Origin: Vibrio splendidus
Lineage (GTDB): Bacteria > Pseudomonadota > Gammaproteobacteria > Enterobacterales > Vibrionaceae
Direction of reading: 5' to 3'
DNA: 64,000 bases
NCBI RefSeq assembly: GCF_003345295.1
Contig: NZ_CP031055.1
Coordinates: forward strand, 1,116,001-1,180,000
How positions within the stretch are numbered: position 1 is the stretch's first letter; each line of letters starts with the position of its first letter. This document shows, piece by piece, positions 16,556-25,750 of the stretch. Position numbers and translations under genes: made by a program. The notes under the pieces are model-generated. The model was not told the origin of the DNA. It made no database searches and worked only from the letters and a program-made list of their open reading frames with translations.

Positions 16556-17461
16556 ATGCTTGAGAAGATTGATCAACAATGGCTAAAAAGTTTTCACTGT
16601 GTCTATGAGAACAATAGCTTTAAGAGAGCTGCGGAGTTTCTGTGTTTGCCGACATCAAACGTCAGTCGTCATATCGCGTTGCTAGAAGAGCAGCTGGATG
16701 CTCGACTTTTTGATAGAACGACTCGCCGAATTTCTTCGACAGAAGCAGGGGACCACCTCTATCTACGAACTCAGCCATTGTTGGATAAACTCAATGATGC
16801 TCTTGAGGAGGTGACACAACACTCTCGTGAAGTCATAGGGCAACTCAATATTTTAATGCCAGACTCACCTGACTTGGCCCAAGCCGTCGTTTCGTTTTGT
16901 ACTCAATATCCATCTATTTCATTATGTTGTGATACGAGTATCAGCCCTAAAGAGGACCCGCTTGACGGGTTTGACGTTATTTTGAGTTTTCATCGAGGGA
17001 AGCTAGAGGATAACAATTGGATAGCGAAAGAGATTAAGCGTTGGACTAGTGTTGTTGTGGCTTCACCCAAACTTCTTCATACATCTTCTAAGCCTTTTAA
17101 GATTACGGATTTGAAACATGTACCTTGCATTAGCAGCTTTACCGCGTTAAATGGTATGCCATGGGTATTTAAGAACGAAACAGGTCAGGTAATTACTCAA
17201 AGAGTAAAATCTGCATTTAAAGTGAATAGTGGACAACTCGCTAAAGCAGGTGCATTGGCTGGTTTGGGGCTTGCGATACTCCCTGCTGAATTTTGTCGCG
17301 ATGAAATAGATACTGGCTCTTTGGAAGTTATAGAACTTGAATACAAACCTGAAGATTTGGTGCTGTACGCCTTTTATGCGTCGAGAAAGCACATAGCAAA
17401 AAAGGTTCCGATGTTCATAGAGCACTTACTACATCAAGCAAATCTAGACGGGCAAAAATAA
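16556..17461 (+). CDS. LysR family regulator divergent from accD
   Basis: About 301 residues: N-terminal winged helix (WLKSFHCVYENNSFKRAAEFLCLPTSNVSRHIALLEEQLDARLF) and a type-2 periplasmic-binding-like effector domain from about residue 90. Starts at ATG 16550, ATG 16556 or GTG 16541 are all possible; 16556 is chosen because MLEKIDQQWL matches usual LysR beginnings. Divergent from the second accD, so it probably controls that gene and itself. Effector unknown. A terminator follows the stop. Confidence 0.88.
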   Translation: MLEKIDQQWLKSFHCVYENNSFKRAAEFLCLPTSNVSRHIALLEEQLDARLFDRTTRRISSTEAGDHLYLRTQPLLDKLNDALEEVTQHSREVIGQLNILMPDSPDLAQAVVSFCTQYPSISLCCDTSISPKEDPLDGFDVILSFHRGKLEDNNWIAKEIKRWTSVVVASPKLLHTSSKPFKITDLKHVPCISSFTALNGMPWVFKNETGQVITQRVKSAFKVNSGQLAKAGALAGLGLAILPAEFCRDEIDTGSLEVIELEYKPEDLVLYAFYASRKHIAKKVPMFIEHLLHQANLDGQK

Positions 17462-17526
17462 CAGAAAATGCGGAGGCTAGGGGCTCTTCCCTAGGTTAGA
17501 GATGTACTCACTATTTATGGATAAAA

Positions 17527-17560
17527 CTAAGACCTCGAGTTTGCGAGGATTTTTGTTTTT
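17527..17560 (+). terminator. Intrinsic terminator of the LysR gene
   Basis: CCTCG / CGAGG stem extended by A-T pairs, followed by ATTTTTGTTTTT, about 70 bases after the stop. Confidence 0.65.
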
Positions 17561-17756
17561 CGGGTAGTGATAACAAACTTTTTGACATAAATGAGCTACA
17601 ACTTCCTCTAAGTTGGCAATTCATAGATAACTAAAGGTATGGAAAGTCGCTTAATGTAGCGTCTAGTATTGATGGTGCAGATCACTGACAAGCATACGGA
17701 CCTTCATGACAATATGCTTTTTCAAATATTTAAAATCATGCTCTCTAATGCCTATC

Positions 17757-17784
17757 AAAAAAAGCCCAAACAAAGGATTGGGCT
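17757..17784 (-). terminator. Intrinsic terminator of the nuclease gene
   Basis: AGCCCAA / TTGGGCT stem of 7 bases; on the minus strand it is followed by a run of seven T. It lies 46 bases after the nuclease stop. The remaining 17561-17756 bases hold nothing I can name. Confidence 0.8.
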
Positions 17785-17829
17785 CAATTCAATCATCATA
17801 AAACCATTGTCATGGTGGTTATATTCCGA

Positions 17830-19449
17830 TTAATTTCCCCAGATTTGGCTTACAAACTCAGGATGGTCAATAAACGGATTACGATTCCCTTGGAAATCAT
17901 GTACCGCCTTATTTCGGTCGATTTCTTTTTGGCTTACTGGATCTTCAGAATGCCAACGCTTTAGCATGGTAAGTAGCCAAGGTTCAAAAACGGTTGTATT
18001 GGTTCCATCCAGAACGGCGTCAGAGCTTGTAGAGTTCCCTTCCCAATTAGCGATTTCATTTTCATAGCGTGTTGCCATGTAGAAATATGCTCTTGCGAAA
18101 TCACCTTTAAACTCATCAATTGGCTCAAACACCGTACCTACATAACCAAGAGAGTTCGCTGCACTGCCTAACTTAGAACCATTGCTTGATGTGTATGTCG
18201 CGCTACTCACCTCACCAAATGGCCAATTACTACGTTTCGAGTTAACGTAGCCGTCAGTGGCAAATAAATGGTGACCGTCAGAGTTCATTGGCTCGACTTT
18301 CCCACCAAACCAGCTTTTCGGGAATGAGTGCTCACGGTTGTAGCAATCACCTTCTTTGCTGTATTGACCACATTGATCGGCCACCTTAGTAAATTGGATT
18401 GAATCTGAGCCTGAAGGTTTCTCTGAATACATATCGAGAATCGACCCATCAGTGTCATAGTATGCGTCTAGGTCAGCCTCAGACACTAATGTCCAAATAG
18501 CGGTGTAACCCTGACTACTATGATTATCAATAATTTGATATAAGGCCGTTTTTAACGCAAAGCCCACTTTGCCTTCAGCGTCTTTGTAATACTCACCTAA
18601 CACTGGTGGTTCAGTTGGTGGTGTAGTAGTTGAGCCACCAATCGTAAATTCTGTACTCTGACTTGCTTGGAAATCACCACCAGATGCCACAACGGTTCCG
18701 TTTACCGACAAACTGTATGAACCATTCCCCACACTGCAGCACATTCCATCTCCATAAGAGTCTGAGACTTCTAGGGTGTAGCTACCATCCGCTAAACACA
18801 TTTCCACTTCATTGTTGGTGTTACTTTGATAGTCTGAACCAGAATAAAGAGTTTGAGAAACTGAGTTTTTGAGAGACCAACTGGTTTCAGAACCATAGTT
18901 ATCCGTCACTAGCGTGAGTGCGGCACTTGTGTCATTGCAGCTTTGTGTTGGTGGAGTCTCCGTAGGCTGAAAGTTATCTAAATACACCACTTCCGAACCA
19001 TCAAAACCTGCATCATCATAAAATCGTATGCCCACAACGATATCTTTAGTGCTGGTAGCGCTGTACGAGTGAGTTAATGCTTGCCACTGATTCGTTAAAC
19101 TATTATTCGAGTAGCCTAAATAGCCATCAACAAAAAGGCGAGCTTTCACGTTACCTTCAGTGTGATAAACATCGACAGAGAAATCATAAGTTTTCCCTTG
19201 TTCAACACTTATCGTTTGAAGTAAATCGGTATTACTTTGAGTACTTGTATTCACTGTTACTTGTGCAGAGAAACTGCCGTTATTTACAGGGTCGGTAGAG
19301 AGGGAAAGTGCAATGCCGGAGTCAATCACACTCCATCCAGATGGTACGTTTCCTTCCCAGTTTTCGAAACTTCCATTTTGCATTTGCGCATACGCACTCG
19401 CTGAACAAAGTAATGCAACGCCACTTAGTGTTATTATTCTATTTATCAT
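17830..19449 (-). CDS. Secreted endonuclease I family protein with N-terminal accessory domains
   Basis: 539 residues with a signal peptide ending near YAQ (residue 22). Residues about 23-165 form a jelly-roll, carbohydrate-binding-like domain (NGSFENWEGNVPSGW...VVYLDNFQP). About 170-270 is a second small domain with SYGDGMCCSVGNGSY, followed by a Thr/Pro linker. The C-terminal 260 residues are the endonuclease I domain: CYNREHSFPKSWFGG, SDGHHLFATDGYVNSKRSNWPFG and NRNPFIDHPEF. The family comprises non-specific secreted or periplasmic DNases; the accessory domains suggest an extracellular enzyme that scavenges DNA. Monocistronic, with a terminator. Confidence 0.92.
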   Translation of the reverse strand: MINRIITLSGVALLCSASAYAQMQNGSFENWEGNVPSGWSVIDSGIALSLSTDPVNNGSFSAQVTVNTSTQSNTDLLQTISVEQGKTYDFSVDVYHTEGNVKARLFVDGYLGYSNNSLTNQWQALTHSYSATSTKDIVVGIRFYDDAGFDGSEVVYLDNFQPTETPPTQSCNDTSAALTLVTDNYGSETSWSLKNSVSQTLYSGSDYQSNTNNEVEMCLADGSYTLEVSDSYGDGMCCSVGNGSYSLSVNGTVVASGGDFQASQSTEFTIGGSTTTPPTEPPVLGEYYKDAEGKVGFALKTALYQIIDNHSSQGYTAIWTLVSEADLDAYYDTDGSILDMYSEKPSGSDSIQFTKVADQCGQYSKEGDCYNREHSFPKSWFGGKVEPMNSDGHHLFATDGYVNSKRSNWPFGEVSSATYTSSNGSKLGSAANSLGYVGTVFEPIDEFKGDFARAYFYMATRYENEIANWEGNSTSSDAVLDGTNTTVFEPWLLTMLKRWHSEDPVSQKEIDRNKAVHDFQGNRNPFIDHPEFVSQIWGN

Positions 19450-20128
19450 ATAACCTTCTGTTTAATCGGATAAAAACCAACTAAGCTTAGAAAGTAATCA
19501 AAAGATGAATGGAGATTCGCATCACATTTATAAATGTAAGCATTGTCACTTTTATTAATATATGTGATGTAAAGCAATGTGGTATCGATCTGTCAAATGC
19601 TTTCGCGCGCTAGATTATTGAAAAAGGTTCATCTCGGCTTTCAAGGGAAATCCGCGATGAATCAAAAATAAGCACTTATCCACAAGCCCTGCCTACAGTA
19701 AATGTAACCTCTACTAGAGTTCGATCCCGTCCTTGCCTAACCAACTGAAAATTATACATATAATTCAGTTTGGTTCTAATTTCTAGTTGAAAACCGTGCA
19801 AGCACATGTTGCTTCCGATTCAAGGCACGTTATCAATCAAAAAATTCCTTTTAGTTTTCTATTATTCAATGGCTTAGAAATAGTTGAACAACATATTCGT
19901 GCGTAAGTGTGATTAAAGGTTAGTCTGTTGTGGATTAAAACATTTAGCTACATTGTTGGAACTCTAGACATCAGGAAAAGTAAGGCAAGTTGCAGGGTTT
20001 GAAACTGAGTTCAATCCCTCTCAGGCTCACTTTGGGGGCATAAGTGAGCTAGTCAATTCTCGAACTTAGTCAATGAAAATTACTTTTTAATATGGATAGA
20101 CACTTAGATCGTGTATTGATATTGAAGA

Positions 20129-20157
20129 TCAGTTTCATCTGAATCAGATGAAACTGA
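20129..20157. repeat. 29-base near-continuous palindrome
   Basis: Arms TCAGTTTCATCTGA and TCAGATGAAACTGA are perfect reverse complements of 14 bases separated by a single A. No T-run follows on either strand, so it is not a standard terminator. It is about 100 bases from the end of the nucleoside hydrolase gene. Confidence 0.9.
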
Positions 20158-20211
20158 CAGTGCCTTTGAGCGTTTCTACGCAATTGTAGGATTATTGTAT
20201 CCAGAGCATTA

Positions 20212-20245
20212 GCCTGTCGCGCATTTCTCAATATTTACGACAGGC
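20212..20245 (-). terminator. Possible terminator of the nucleoside hydrolase gene
   Basis: GCCTGTCG and CGACAGGC form a perfect 8-base stem with an 18-base loop directly after the nucleoside hydrolase stop. There is no T-run, so a factor-dependent or attenuating role is equally possible. Confidence 0.4.
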
Positions 20246-20250
20246 CCACT

Positions 20251-21219
20251 TTACTGCTGTGAATAGTTTATCAATGTCTCTCTGTAGAGTGAGAGTAAAG
20301 TATCGCTATCTACTTGAACGCCGACTTGTTGTGCAGGAAATAAACCCCATTCATCATTCATATAGTTACGTTGATCAGCTTTCTGAATGGTCATCCCTTC
20401 CGCTGGCCCATCTGTGACAACCCTGACCGGGCCATTACGACTTGTAAAAAGAGACGGTTGGATAACATAAGCAATGGCTGATGGGTCATGAACATGACAA
20501 CCATTCATTCCTACTTTGTCAGAATAAAACTTTAAGTAGTAACGGCTAATGTCCCAGATGAACTGCCCAACTTCTCCAGCGTCATCTCGCAACTCATCAA
20601 GGTATTGACTGGTAAAAAAACTCTCCTCTGTAACATCGAGCCCGATAATGACTACTGGCCATGATGCCGTAAACACCTTATCGGCAGCATGAGGGTCATC
20701 ATGAATATTCGCTTCGGCAAATGGTGTTACATTTCCTCTGTGGCCGTTTTCACCGAATGCACCACCCATAACGACCACTTCTTTTACCAAGTCGACGATG
20801 TCAGGAGCAGCTTCCAGTGCAAGTGCAAGATTAGTCAGAGGACCGACAGCCACAAGAGTGATCTCTCTAGGTTCAGCTCGAACACTGTCGATAATGAACT
20901 GATAAGCTGGCTTTTTAATCGCTTCATAATCTAGCGAACTTGGTGCCGTCACATCACCCAACCCCGTTTCACCATGCACAACAACCGTTGCTCCAACCGG
21001 ATCTCTTAATAAGGGCTTATCCGAACCTTTTGCAACGAGTGCCTTCATACCGAATTTTTGCTTCAGATAGAGAGCATTTTGAGTGCCATTGTCTATCGTC
21101 GCATTTCCATAAACGGTCGTGATCCCCATTAGCTCAATATCTGGATGTGCTTCTGCAAATAGGATTGCCATTGCATCATCGATGCCCGGATCTGTATCTA
21201 GGATGATTTTCTTTGTCAT
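20251..21219 (-). CDS. Inosine/uridine-preferring nucleoside hydrolase
   Basis: 322 residues. The diagnostic calcium-binding motif DTDPGIDDA lies at residues 8-16, followed by GITTVYGNAT, VAVGPLTNLALAL, VVMGGAFGENGHRGNVTPFAEANIHDDPHAA and the late HVHDPSA motif. The enzyme hydrolyses the N-glycosidic bond of ribonucleosides to base and ribose in the cytoplasm for salvage. Members include RihA, RihB and RihC; the sequence does not let me decide which nucleoside is preferred. It stands alone on the minus strand. Confidence 0.93.
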   Translation of the reverse strand: MTKKIILDTDPGIDDAMAILFAEAHPDIELMGITTVYGNATIDNGTQNALYLKQKFGMKALVAKGSDKPLLRDPVGATVVVHGETGLGDVTAPSSLDYEAIKKPAYQFIIDSVRAEPREITLVAVGPLTNLALALEAAPDIVDLVKEVVVMGGAFGENGHRGNVTPFAEANIHDDPHAADKVFTASWPVVIIGLDVTEESFFTSQYLDELRDDAGEVGQFIWDISRYYLKFYSDKVGMNGCHVHDPSAIAYVIQPSLFTSRNGPVRVVTDGPAEGMTIQKADQRNYMNDEWGLFPAQQVGVQVDSDTLLSLYRETLINYSQQ

Positions 21220-21494
21220 ATCAGCTTCTAATTAAACAGTTGAGAGGAGTAGACGATACCTAGAAAAAACACTGATGAACGTGACTTGAATCTCATGATG
21301 AGAGCAATTTAACTTAAACTCTCAAGGTTTGAATTGCTCGTATGAATATTGTACTCCGGTCATTTTGTTTCCGCCTTTTCTAAGGTATTAGTACCTTTAA
21401 AATATTGGAAAAATTCACCATGCCACTACAAGTTATTCGACAGTGATGGACCACCAGTAGAATAGAATGTTCGATACTAAAGAAAGTTATCACG

Positions 21495-21766
21495 ATGTAT
21501 GTGGTGAATTTAGTAATGGCTCGTAAATCAGTTGCTTACGGTGGGGTTTCTATTTTTAAGATTCCAAGATCAAAAGCGAAGTAGGTCTTGATTTGGAATG
21601 GATGCCATCTACAAATAATGATGTTGTAAACGTTATAAATTCTCTAAACGAATTGGTTTTGCACGGTCACTTAAGGCAATTAGGTCGATGTGGTCGTTAT
21701 GACCATATATATTCAATAACTGAAAAAGAACGTAAGTATTGGAATGAGTTAAATAACAAGTTTTAG
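21495..21766 (+). pseudogene. Frameshifted small winged-helix-like gene
   Basis: Two adjacent plus-strand frames look like one broken gene. The first (21495-21584) starts at ATG and reads MYVVNLVMARKSVAYGGVSI...PRSKAK then stops. The second, in the next frame, reads through DLEWMPSTNNDVVNVINSLNELVLHG...YDHIYSITEKERKYW to a TAG at 21766. A one-base change near the AAAA at about 21571-21575 would join them into a protein of about 85-90 residues. The second half resembles the recognition helix and wing of a winged-helix DNA-binding domain. The rest of 21220-21888 holds nothing else that I can support. Confidence 0.45.
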
Positions 21767-21888
21767 ATACTCTTCTTTTTCCTAAAGGTGTGCCAAACAC
21801 TTCGCTCCAAAAATACAGATCAAAATCTGAGTGGCTATTGGTGTTTAAGATCTTTGGTATTTAAGTCCTTTGATAGTTAAGCCCTGAT

Positions 21889-23931
21889 TTAGCCTTCTAG
21901 ATTACGTCTAACTAAATCGTGCATTTGTTTTACTGTCATCAGTGCTAACCAGATGATTTCTTCTACCGAGCGTTGACCCGTTGTAGAGGTTGGGTGGTCG
22001 GCATCGGTTTTATTGGTTAGTGCGGGCAGTTCATAGACGCGATTATCACGAATGGTATTGATTAACGCGTCCATCGCATCATGAATCAAGCTTTCGACTT
22101 GTTGTGAACCTTGGTATTGCGTGCCTTTCCTGACCAGCGGAATCAGCAAGCAGAGATAATGGCTCAACAATCGATAGTGACTCAGCATATCTTCATAATA
22201 GTGAGGATCGGCACGAGTGTGTTTTGGCTCTTGCTGCATCTCATTGTAAATCAGCTCAAGGTCGCTTTCGGCGGTTAGCATAGCGGCACGTTGCTTGGTT
22301 AGCGCAATATGGTCATGTTGTTCGGTGCCAATTTGCAGCTGTTCGTAGCAATACACAAATAAGCTTTTTGAACTATTAAGCGCTTTTAACGCTTGAGTGT
22401 GGATCTCTTTGCCTCGCCATTGCGGCCATAACAAGCTGTATCCGAGCAGGACAATCGCGCCCCCGACTATGTTGTCGATCAAACGTGGTGCTGCAAAATC
22501 GAGCCCTTGATGCGCCATGGTCTGATACACCAAAATCAATAGCGCTGTAATGCAACCAATGGCTAGCGAGTAATGGCGCATGATATTAAGCATTGCGACA
22601 GGCAAGAGGATAACGATAAGCGTATACATCGCGGTCGTTGGTACGCCAATGTGAATTAAAGAGGTCGCGAACAGCACACCAAGCGCTGTACCTAAACAGC
22701 GTTGCCACGTTTTACTGCGTGTCGCCAAGAAGCTTGGCTGAATCACCATTAACATCGAAATCAGAACCCAATCAGGGCGAATCAATTCAAAGTATTCCGC
22801 AATTCCAGCACCAAGTGCGAACATCAAACCGACACGGGTAACATGACGCCAAATCGGATTGCCTCGGCTTGGTAGGCGAAAAGACAACTCGAACGGCTGC
22901 ACTTCAAAAGAACGTTCATAAGCGGGTTCATTAAGCTCAATACGACGGGAAATGTGCTTCACTGCGTATGCCCAATAACGAAAGCGGGGTTGGTCTTCGA
23001 GCTTGACCGCTTCAATCAAGTCATTAGCTTCTTGCTCTAATGAGCTTAAGTGCTTCACCTCTTCGTTTGTGTTGTGTAGAAGCTGTTTGGCTTTGTGTCT
23101 TAGTCTTTGCTGACAATGTTGGCTCCAAACCAATAGCAAGTCTCGTTTGTGTTTGCTGGACTGAAATTGGTTCAATAGATCGGGATTCGTTGTGTGGCTG
23201 CTGAGTATCACTTCAAACGTATCAAGAGCGAGGAACAAGGCTTGTCGAAGCGAGTTAGCATCTTCTTGTTTAGATCGAAAAGATTCAGATTGAAGAGCCT
23301 GTTGGAACAACTCGATGAGTTGGTATTTGATGCGTCTTTTCGGTGCATCACTTTCGCTACCTAACAAGAATGCTTGTCGATATTGGATGTAGTCTGCCAA
23401 GGCTTCGTAAATCGCGGACAGACACACGCGCAGTGCATAGTGCTTCCATAACGCAAACCAAAGCCAGCTAAACAGTGCAAAAGTAAGAGGCCCGAGTACC
23501 AACATAGGGTACAAGTTTAGCGCTGTGTTGGAATTGTGAAGTGAGAGAGTGACGACTGCTATCAATAGGCTCGACATGCCTAGCCGTGCCCAAAAAGGAC
23601 CATTGACCGCAGCACTGGCAAGCAAAGCACCCATAGCACCATAAGTCATCCATAAAGGCAGTCCGCTTTTCAGCAGAGCGTAACTGATGGCCAGAGTCAT
23701 GCCCCAAGCGGTTGCGGTAATCGCAAAACGTGTCCACCGCCTTGGCCCTGCTGCATCGAGGCCACTAATCAGGGCGGCTGGCATAGTCATGAGAGCGGTC
23801 ATGGCGATAGTGGTTTGATTCGACAACACCCCTAAACCGAGAAACAGCACAATGGCACTGGTGGCGCGAAGCCCAAGGTTAATGGAAGGGGAGTACCAGA
23901 CTTTACGCAAAATGGCAGGAGAAAACGTCAT
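21889..23931 (-). CDS. FUSC/YccS-family inner membrane transporter-like protein
   Basis: 680 residues with two hydrophobic blocks of five to six membrane segments each (about residues 20-165 and 360-500) and a cytoplasmic helical region after each. This duplicated plan is the fusaric-acid-resistance (FUSC) superfamily, including YccS, YhfK and aromatic acid exporter AaeB. WRHVTRVGLMFALGAGIAEYF and WQRCLGTALGVLFATSLIH match the second FUSC block. It likely exports aromatic or organic acids, but no membrane-fusion partner (AaeA-like) is adjacent, so it is closer to YccS. Monocistronic. Confidence 0.88.
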   Translation of the reverse strand: MTFSPAILRKVWYSPSINLGLRATSAIVLFLGLGVLSNQTTIAMTALMTMPAALISGLDAAGPRRWTRFAITATAWGMTLAISYALLKSGLPLWMTYGAMGALLASAAVNGPFWARLGMSSLLIAVVTLSLHNSNTALNLYPMLVLGPLTFALFSWLWFALWKHYALRVCLSAIYEALADYIQYRQAFLLGSESDAPKRRIKYQLIELFQQALQSESFRSKQEDANSLRQALFLALDTFEVILSSHTTNPDLLNQFQSSKHKRDLLLVWSQHCQQRLRHKAKQLLHNTNEEVKHLSSLEQEANDLIEAVKLEDQPRFRYWAYAVKHISRRIELNEPAYERSFEVQPFELSFRLPSRGNPIWRHVTRVGLMFALGAGIAEYFELIRPDWVLISMLMVIQPSFLATRSKTWQRCLGTALGVLFATSLIHIGVPTTAMYTLIVILLPVAMLNIMRHYSLAIGCITALLILVYQTMAHQGLDFAAPRLIDNIVGGAIVLLGYSLLWPQWRGKEIHTQALKALNSSKSLFVYCYEQLQIGTEQHDHIALTKQRAAMLTAESDLELIYNEMQQEPKHTRADPHYYEDMLSHYRLLSHYLCLLIPLVRKGTQYQGSQQVESLIHDAMDALINTIRDNRVYELPALTNKTDADHPTSTTGQRSVEEIIWLALMTVKQMHDLVRRNLEG

Positions 23932-24116
23932 AGACCCTCGTTATTTGTTTGATCTTAATGAGTGTAACGCCAAACCTCTTCGCGTGCTGTCTTCAATCAC
24001 AGATTGATAAATTGAATCGCTGCAAGCCTCTTCTATTGGCATAGAACGCTATATAGCTTGGTTTATTCGAAAGCGAATCCACAAAGTTTAAGACAGCAAG
24101 ATTCAAGATAGAGGGT

Positions 24117-24842
24117 TCAAAAATAGACAGCTTGGTAGTCGATGGAATCAGGAGAGAACGAAATTCGACTTAATCCTATCTTGTCGCTGCGATTGTATTC
24201 ATTGATCGAGTGGTCAAAGCCATAGGCTGTCGAAGGGGCCATATATTGAGTTATGCCTTGTTGTGCCGCCGTTATTCCATCATGGCCATGACCGCAGATC
24301 ACGTCACGAACGCGATATTTCCGAAGCACGTTCATCACATCAGCATCGTTCTCTAGACAGATAGCTTTCATCCAATCAGCACCGACTGGAATGACAGGGT
24401 GGTGAACAACCACTATAGGATCATTGGCCTTTCTTAATTGTCGTTTTAGCTGAACCATGCCGCGGTTATCAATGCGCCCTGAACCAAGTGGGTGACGCGT
24501 ATCCAACGGCTTGAAGCTAGAGTCCAGAAATACAAACTCTCGTTTACAGACAGTGGCTTTATTGGTGACGAAAATCGTCGATCCTTTTAGCTCTTTGCGC
24601 ATTAAGCAAGAGTCGTCATGGTTGCCAGCAATCGCGTAAATAGATTGTTCGTTAATGTGTTCTCTAATGAACGCTTCTAATCGAATGTAGTCGCCAGATT
24701 TTGGATTACAACAAATATCACCAGTTAGAAAAATGGTCTTGCATGCTGTGTCTTTGCTGACGTATTCCAGGGCTCTCCGCAGGTTTTCATAGCTGGATTC
24801 ATCTGAAAGATGACAATCACTGATTTGGTAAATGGTGTTCAT
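24117..24842 (-). CDS. Calcineurin-like metallophosphoesterase (CpdA-like)
   Basis: 241 residues with all five dimetal motifs in order: SDCHLS (residues 8-13), TGDICCNP, AGNHDD, VVHHPVIP and CGHGHDG. The overall arrangement fits class III cyclic nucleotide phosphodiesterases such as CpdA, which hydrolyse 3',5'-cAMP; in vibrios the main cpdA lies near parE/tolC, so this may be a paralogue with another phosphodiester substrate. Cytoplasmic. It follows the YcxB-like gene by 80 bases with a terminator between them, so it is transcribed separately. Confidence 0.88.
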   Translation of the reverse strand: MNTIYQISDCHLSDESSYENLRRALEYVSKDTACKTIFLTGDICCNPKSGDYIRLEAFIREHINEQSIYAIAGNHDDSCLMRKELKGSTIFVTNKATVCKREFVFLDSSFKPLDTRHPLGSGRIDNRGMVQLKRQLRKANDPIVVVHHPVIPVGADWMKAICLENDADVMNVLRKYRVRDVICGHGHDGITAAQQGITQYMAPSTAYGFDHSINEYNRSDKIGLSRISFSPDSIDYQAVYF

Positions 24843-24887
24843 TGCTGTTGTCCGGTTGTGCCATACGCATTATCAAAGGTGATAGAA

Positions 24888-24914
24888 AAATGCCTGCCAA
24901 ATTGGCAGGCATTT
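24888..24914 (-). terminator. Intrinsic terminator of the YcxB-like gene
   Basis: AAATGCCTGCCAA and TTGGCAGGCATTT form a 13-base inverted repeat with a one-base centre; minus-strand T residues follow. It starts 8 bases after the upstream gene stop. Confidence 0.85.
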
Positions 24915-24921
24915 ATTGATG

Positions 24922-25452
24922 CTAATTTGCTTTAGGTGCTTTAGGTGCTTTAGGTGCTTTAGGTGCTTTAGAAGCTTCGTGTTGCTCGACCAAGAACGCA
25001 ATGGCTTCATCGTTTAAACAAGACTTACTGACGTATTGGCGCTGTTTTCCAATATGAAGGATAAAACCTAAATCGGTTTGTTGCAGCTGGGAGATGTCAG
25101 TCCAAGCGATAGTATTGGTGTTTTTAGCGTTTTTATAACTTACGCCGTTAACGTCCCCCTGAAATACTACTTTGCTGCCAGCACCTGAGCTGATTTTTTG
25201 TCGCCATATCCACCAGGTTCTCTTGCAGTAAACGCTGAACGCTTCAATCACACTTAATACAATAAAGAACCAGCCAACGTAACCGTTAGGTAGTAGCTCA
25301 AACTCTAATAAAACCACACCAAAAATAAGAAACAGTATTCCTTTTAAATAGGCTTTTGGAAATTGAGTCGGAAGGCTAGTTTGATCATAACACTCTGTGA
25401 AAAACGTCTTGTCGAGGATGTACTCTGTGGTGAAACCGGGATCTTTAGACAT
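24922..25452 (-). CDS. YcxB-like membrane protein with C-terminal Ala-Pro-Lys repeats
   Basis: 176 residues. Two hydrophobic segments at about 35-52 and 58-73, then a cytoplasmic beta-rich domain (VNGVSYKNAKNTNTIAWTD...FILHIGKQRQYVSKSCL) that matches the YcxB-like / PH-like family in pattern. The C-terminus ends in four KAP units then KAN, encoded by four perfect 9-base repeats. The repeat number can change without a frameshift, so tail length may differ between strains. Function unknown. Confidence 0.75.
   Translation of the reverse strand: MSKDPGFTTEYILDKTFFTECYDQTSLPTQFPKAYLKGILFLIFGVVLLEFELLPNGYVGWFFIVLSVIEAFSVYCKRTWWIWRQKISSGAGSKVVFQGDVNGVSYKNAKNTNTIAWTDISQLQQTDLGFILHIGKQRQYVSKSCLNDEAIAFLVEQHEASKAPKAPKAPKAPKAN
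24931..24966. repeat. In-frame 9-base tandem repeat inside the YcxB-like gene
   Basis: Four perfect TTTAGGTGC units (plus strand) encode the C-terminal Ala-Pro-Lys repeats; a fifth unit TTTAGAAGC is degenerate. Confidence 0.95.
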
Positions 25453-25671
25453 GTCTGGCTACTTTAATGTTTTCTGTGAATGAGATTTCTATAAAGGGGC
25501 TGCTGCGCTGCAATCTCGCAATTCCAGCATTGTATCGCTTGTCGGTACTTTTCTTTAACGGTTTTGATGCTCTTTTGTAAATCAATAATACCGACGGGGT
25601 TTGCTCTCGGCATAGCTCACTTGTTTACCTGAATTTATATTAAAAATTGATATTAAATGATGGCTAAAACT

Positions 25672-25695
25672 AAGGCCTCGCGTTTGCGAGGCCTT
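25672..25695 (-). terminator. Intrinsic terminator of the metal transporter gene
   Basis: Perfect 10-base stem AAGGCCTCGC / GCGAGGCCTT with a GTTT loop; on the minus strand TTAGTTTTAG follows. Confidence 0.8.
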
Positions 25696-25750
25696 GATGT
25701 GTGAGGAACGGGTGAAAAGGACCTCCGATTTATGGCTACGTATTAAAGCT

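Larger units (their letters stand above)
19450..20250. other. Gene-poor 0.8 kb stretch with dyads and tRNA-arm-like strings
   Basis: No convincing reading frame. It contains two plus-strand strings resembling tRNA T-arms (GAGTTCGATCCC near 19717 and GAGTTCAATCCC near 20007), an 8-base perfect hairpin GCTCACTT / AAGTGAGC at 20025-20049, a 14-base perfect inverted repeat at 20129-20157 and an 8-base inverted repeat GCCTGTCG / CGACAGGC at 20212-20245. No full cloverleaf can be built around the T-arm-like strings. It presumably also carries the nuclease promoter. Confidence 0.6.

Noticed and set aside
19711..19745. Complete tRNA gene
   Set aside because: Only a T-arm-like string and CCA are present; no acceptor, D or anticodon stems can be formed.
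20689..21122. Two plus-strand frames inside the nucleoside hydrolase gene
   Set aside because: Antisense shadows of a well-defined gene without start signals.
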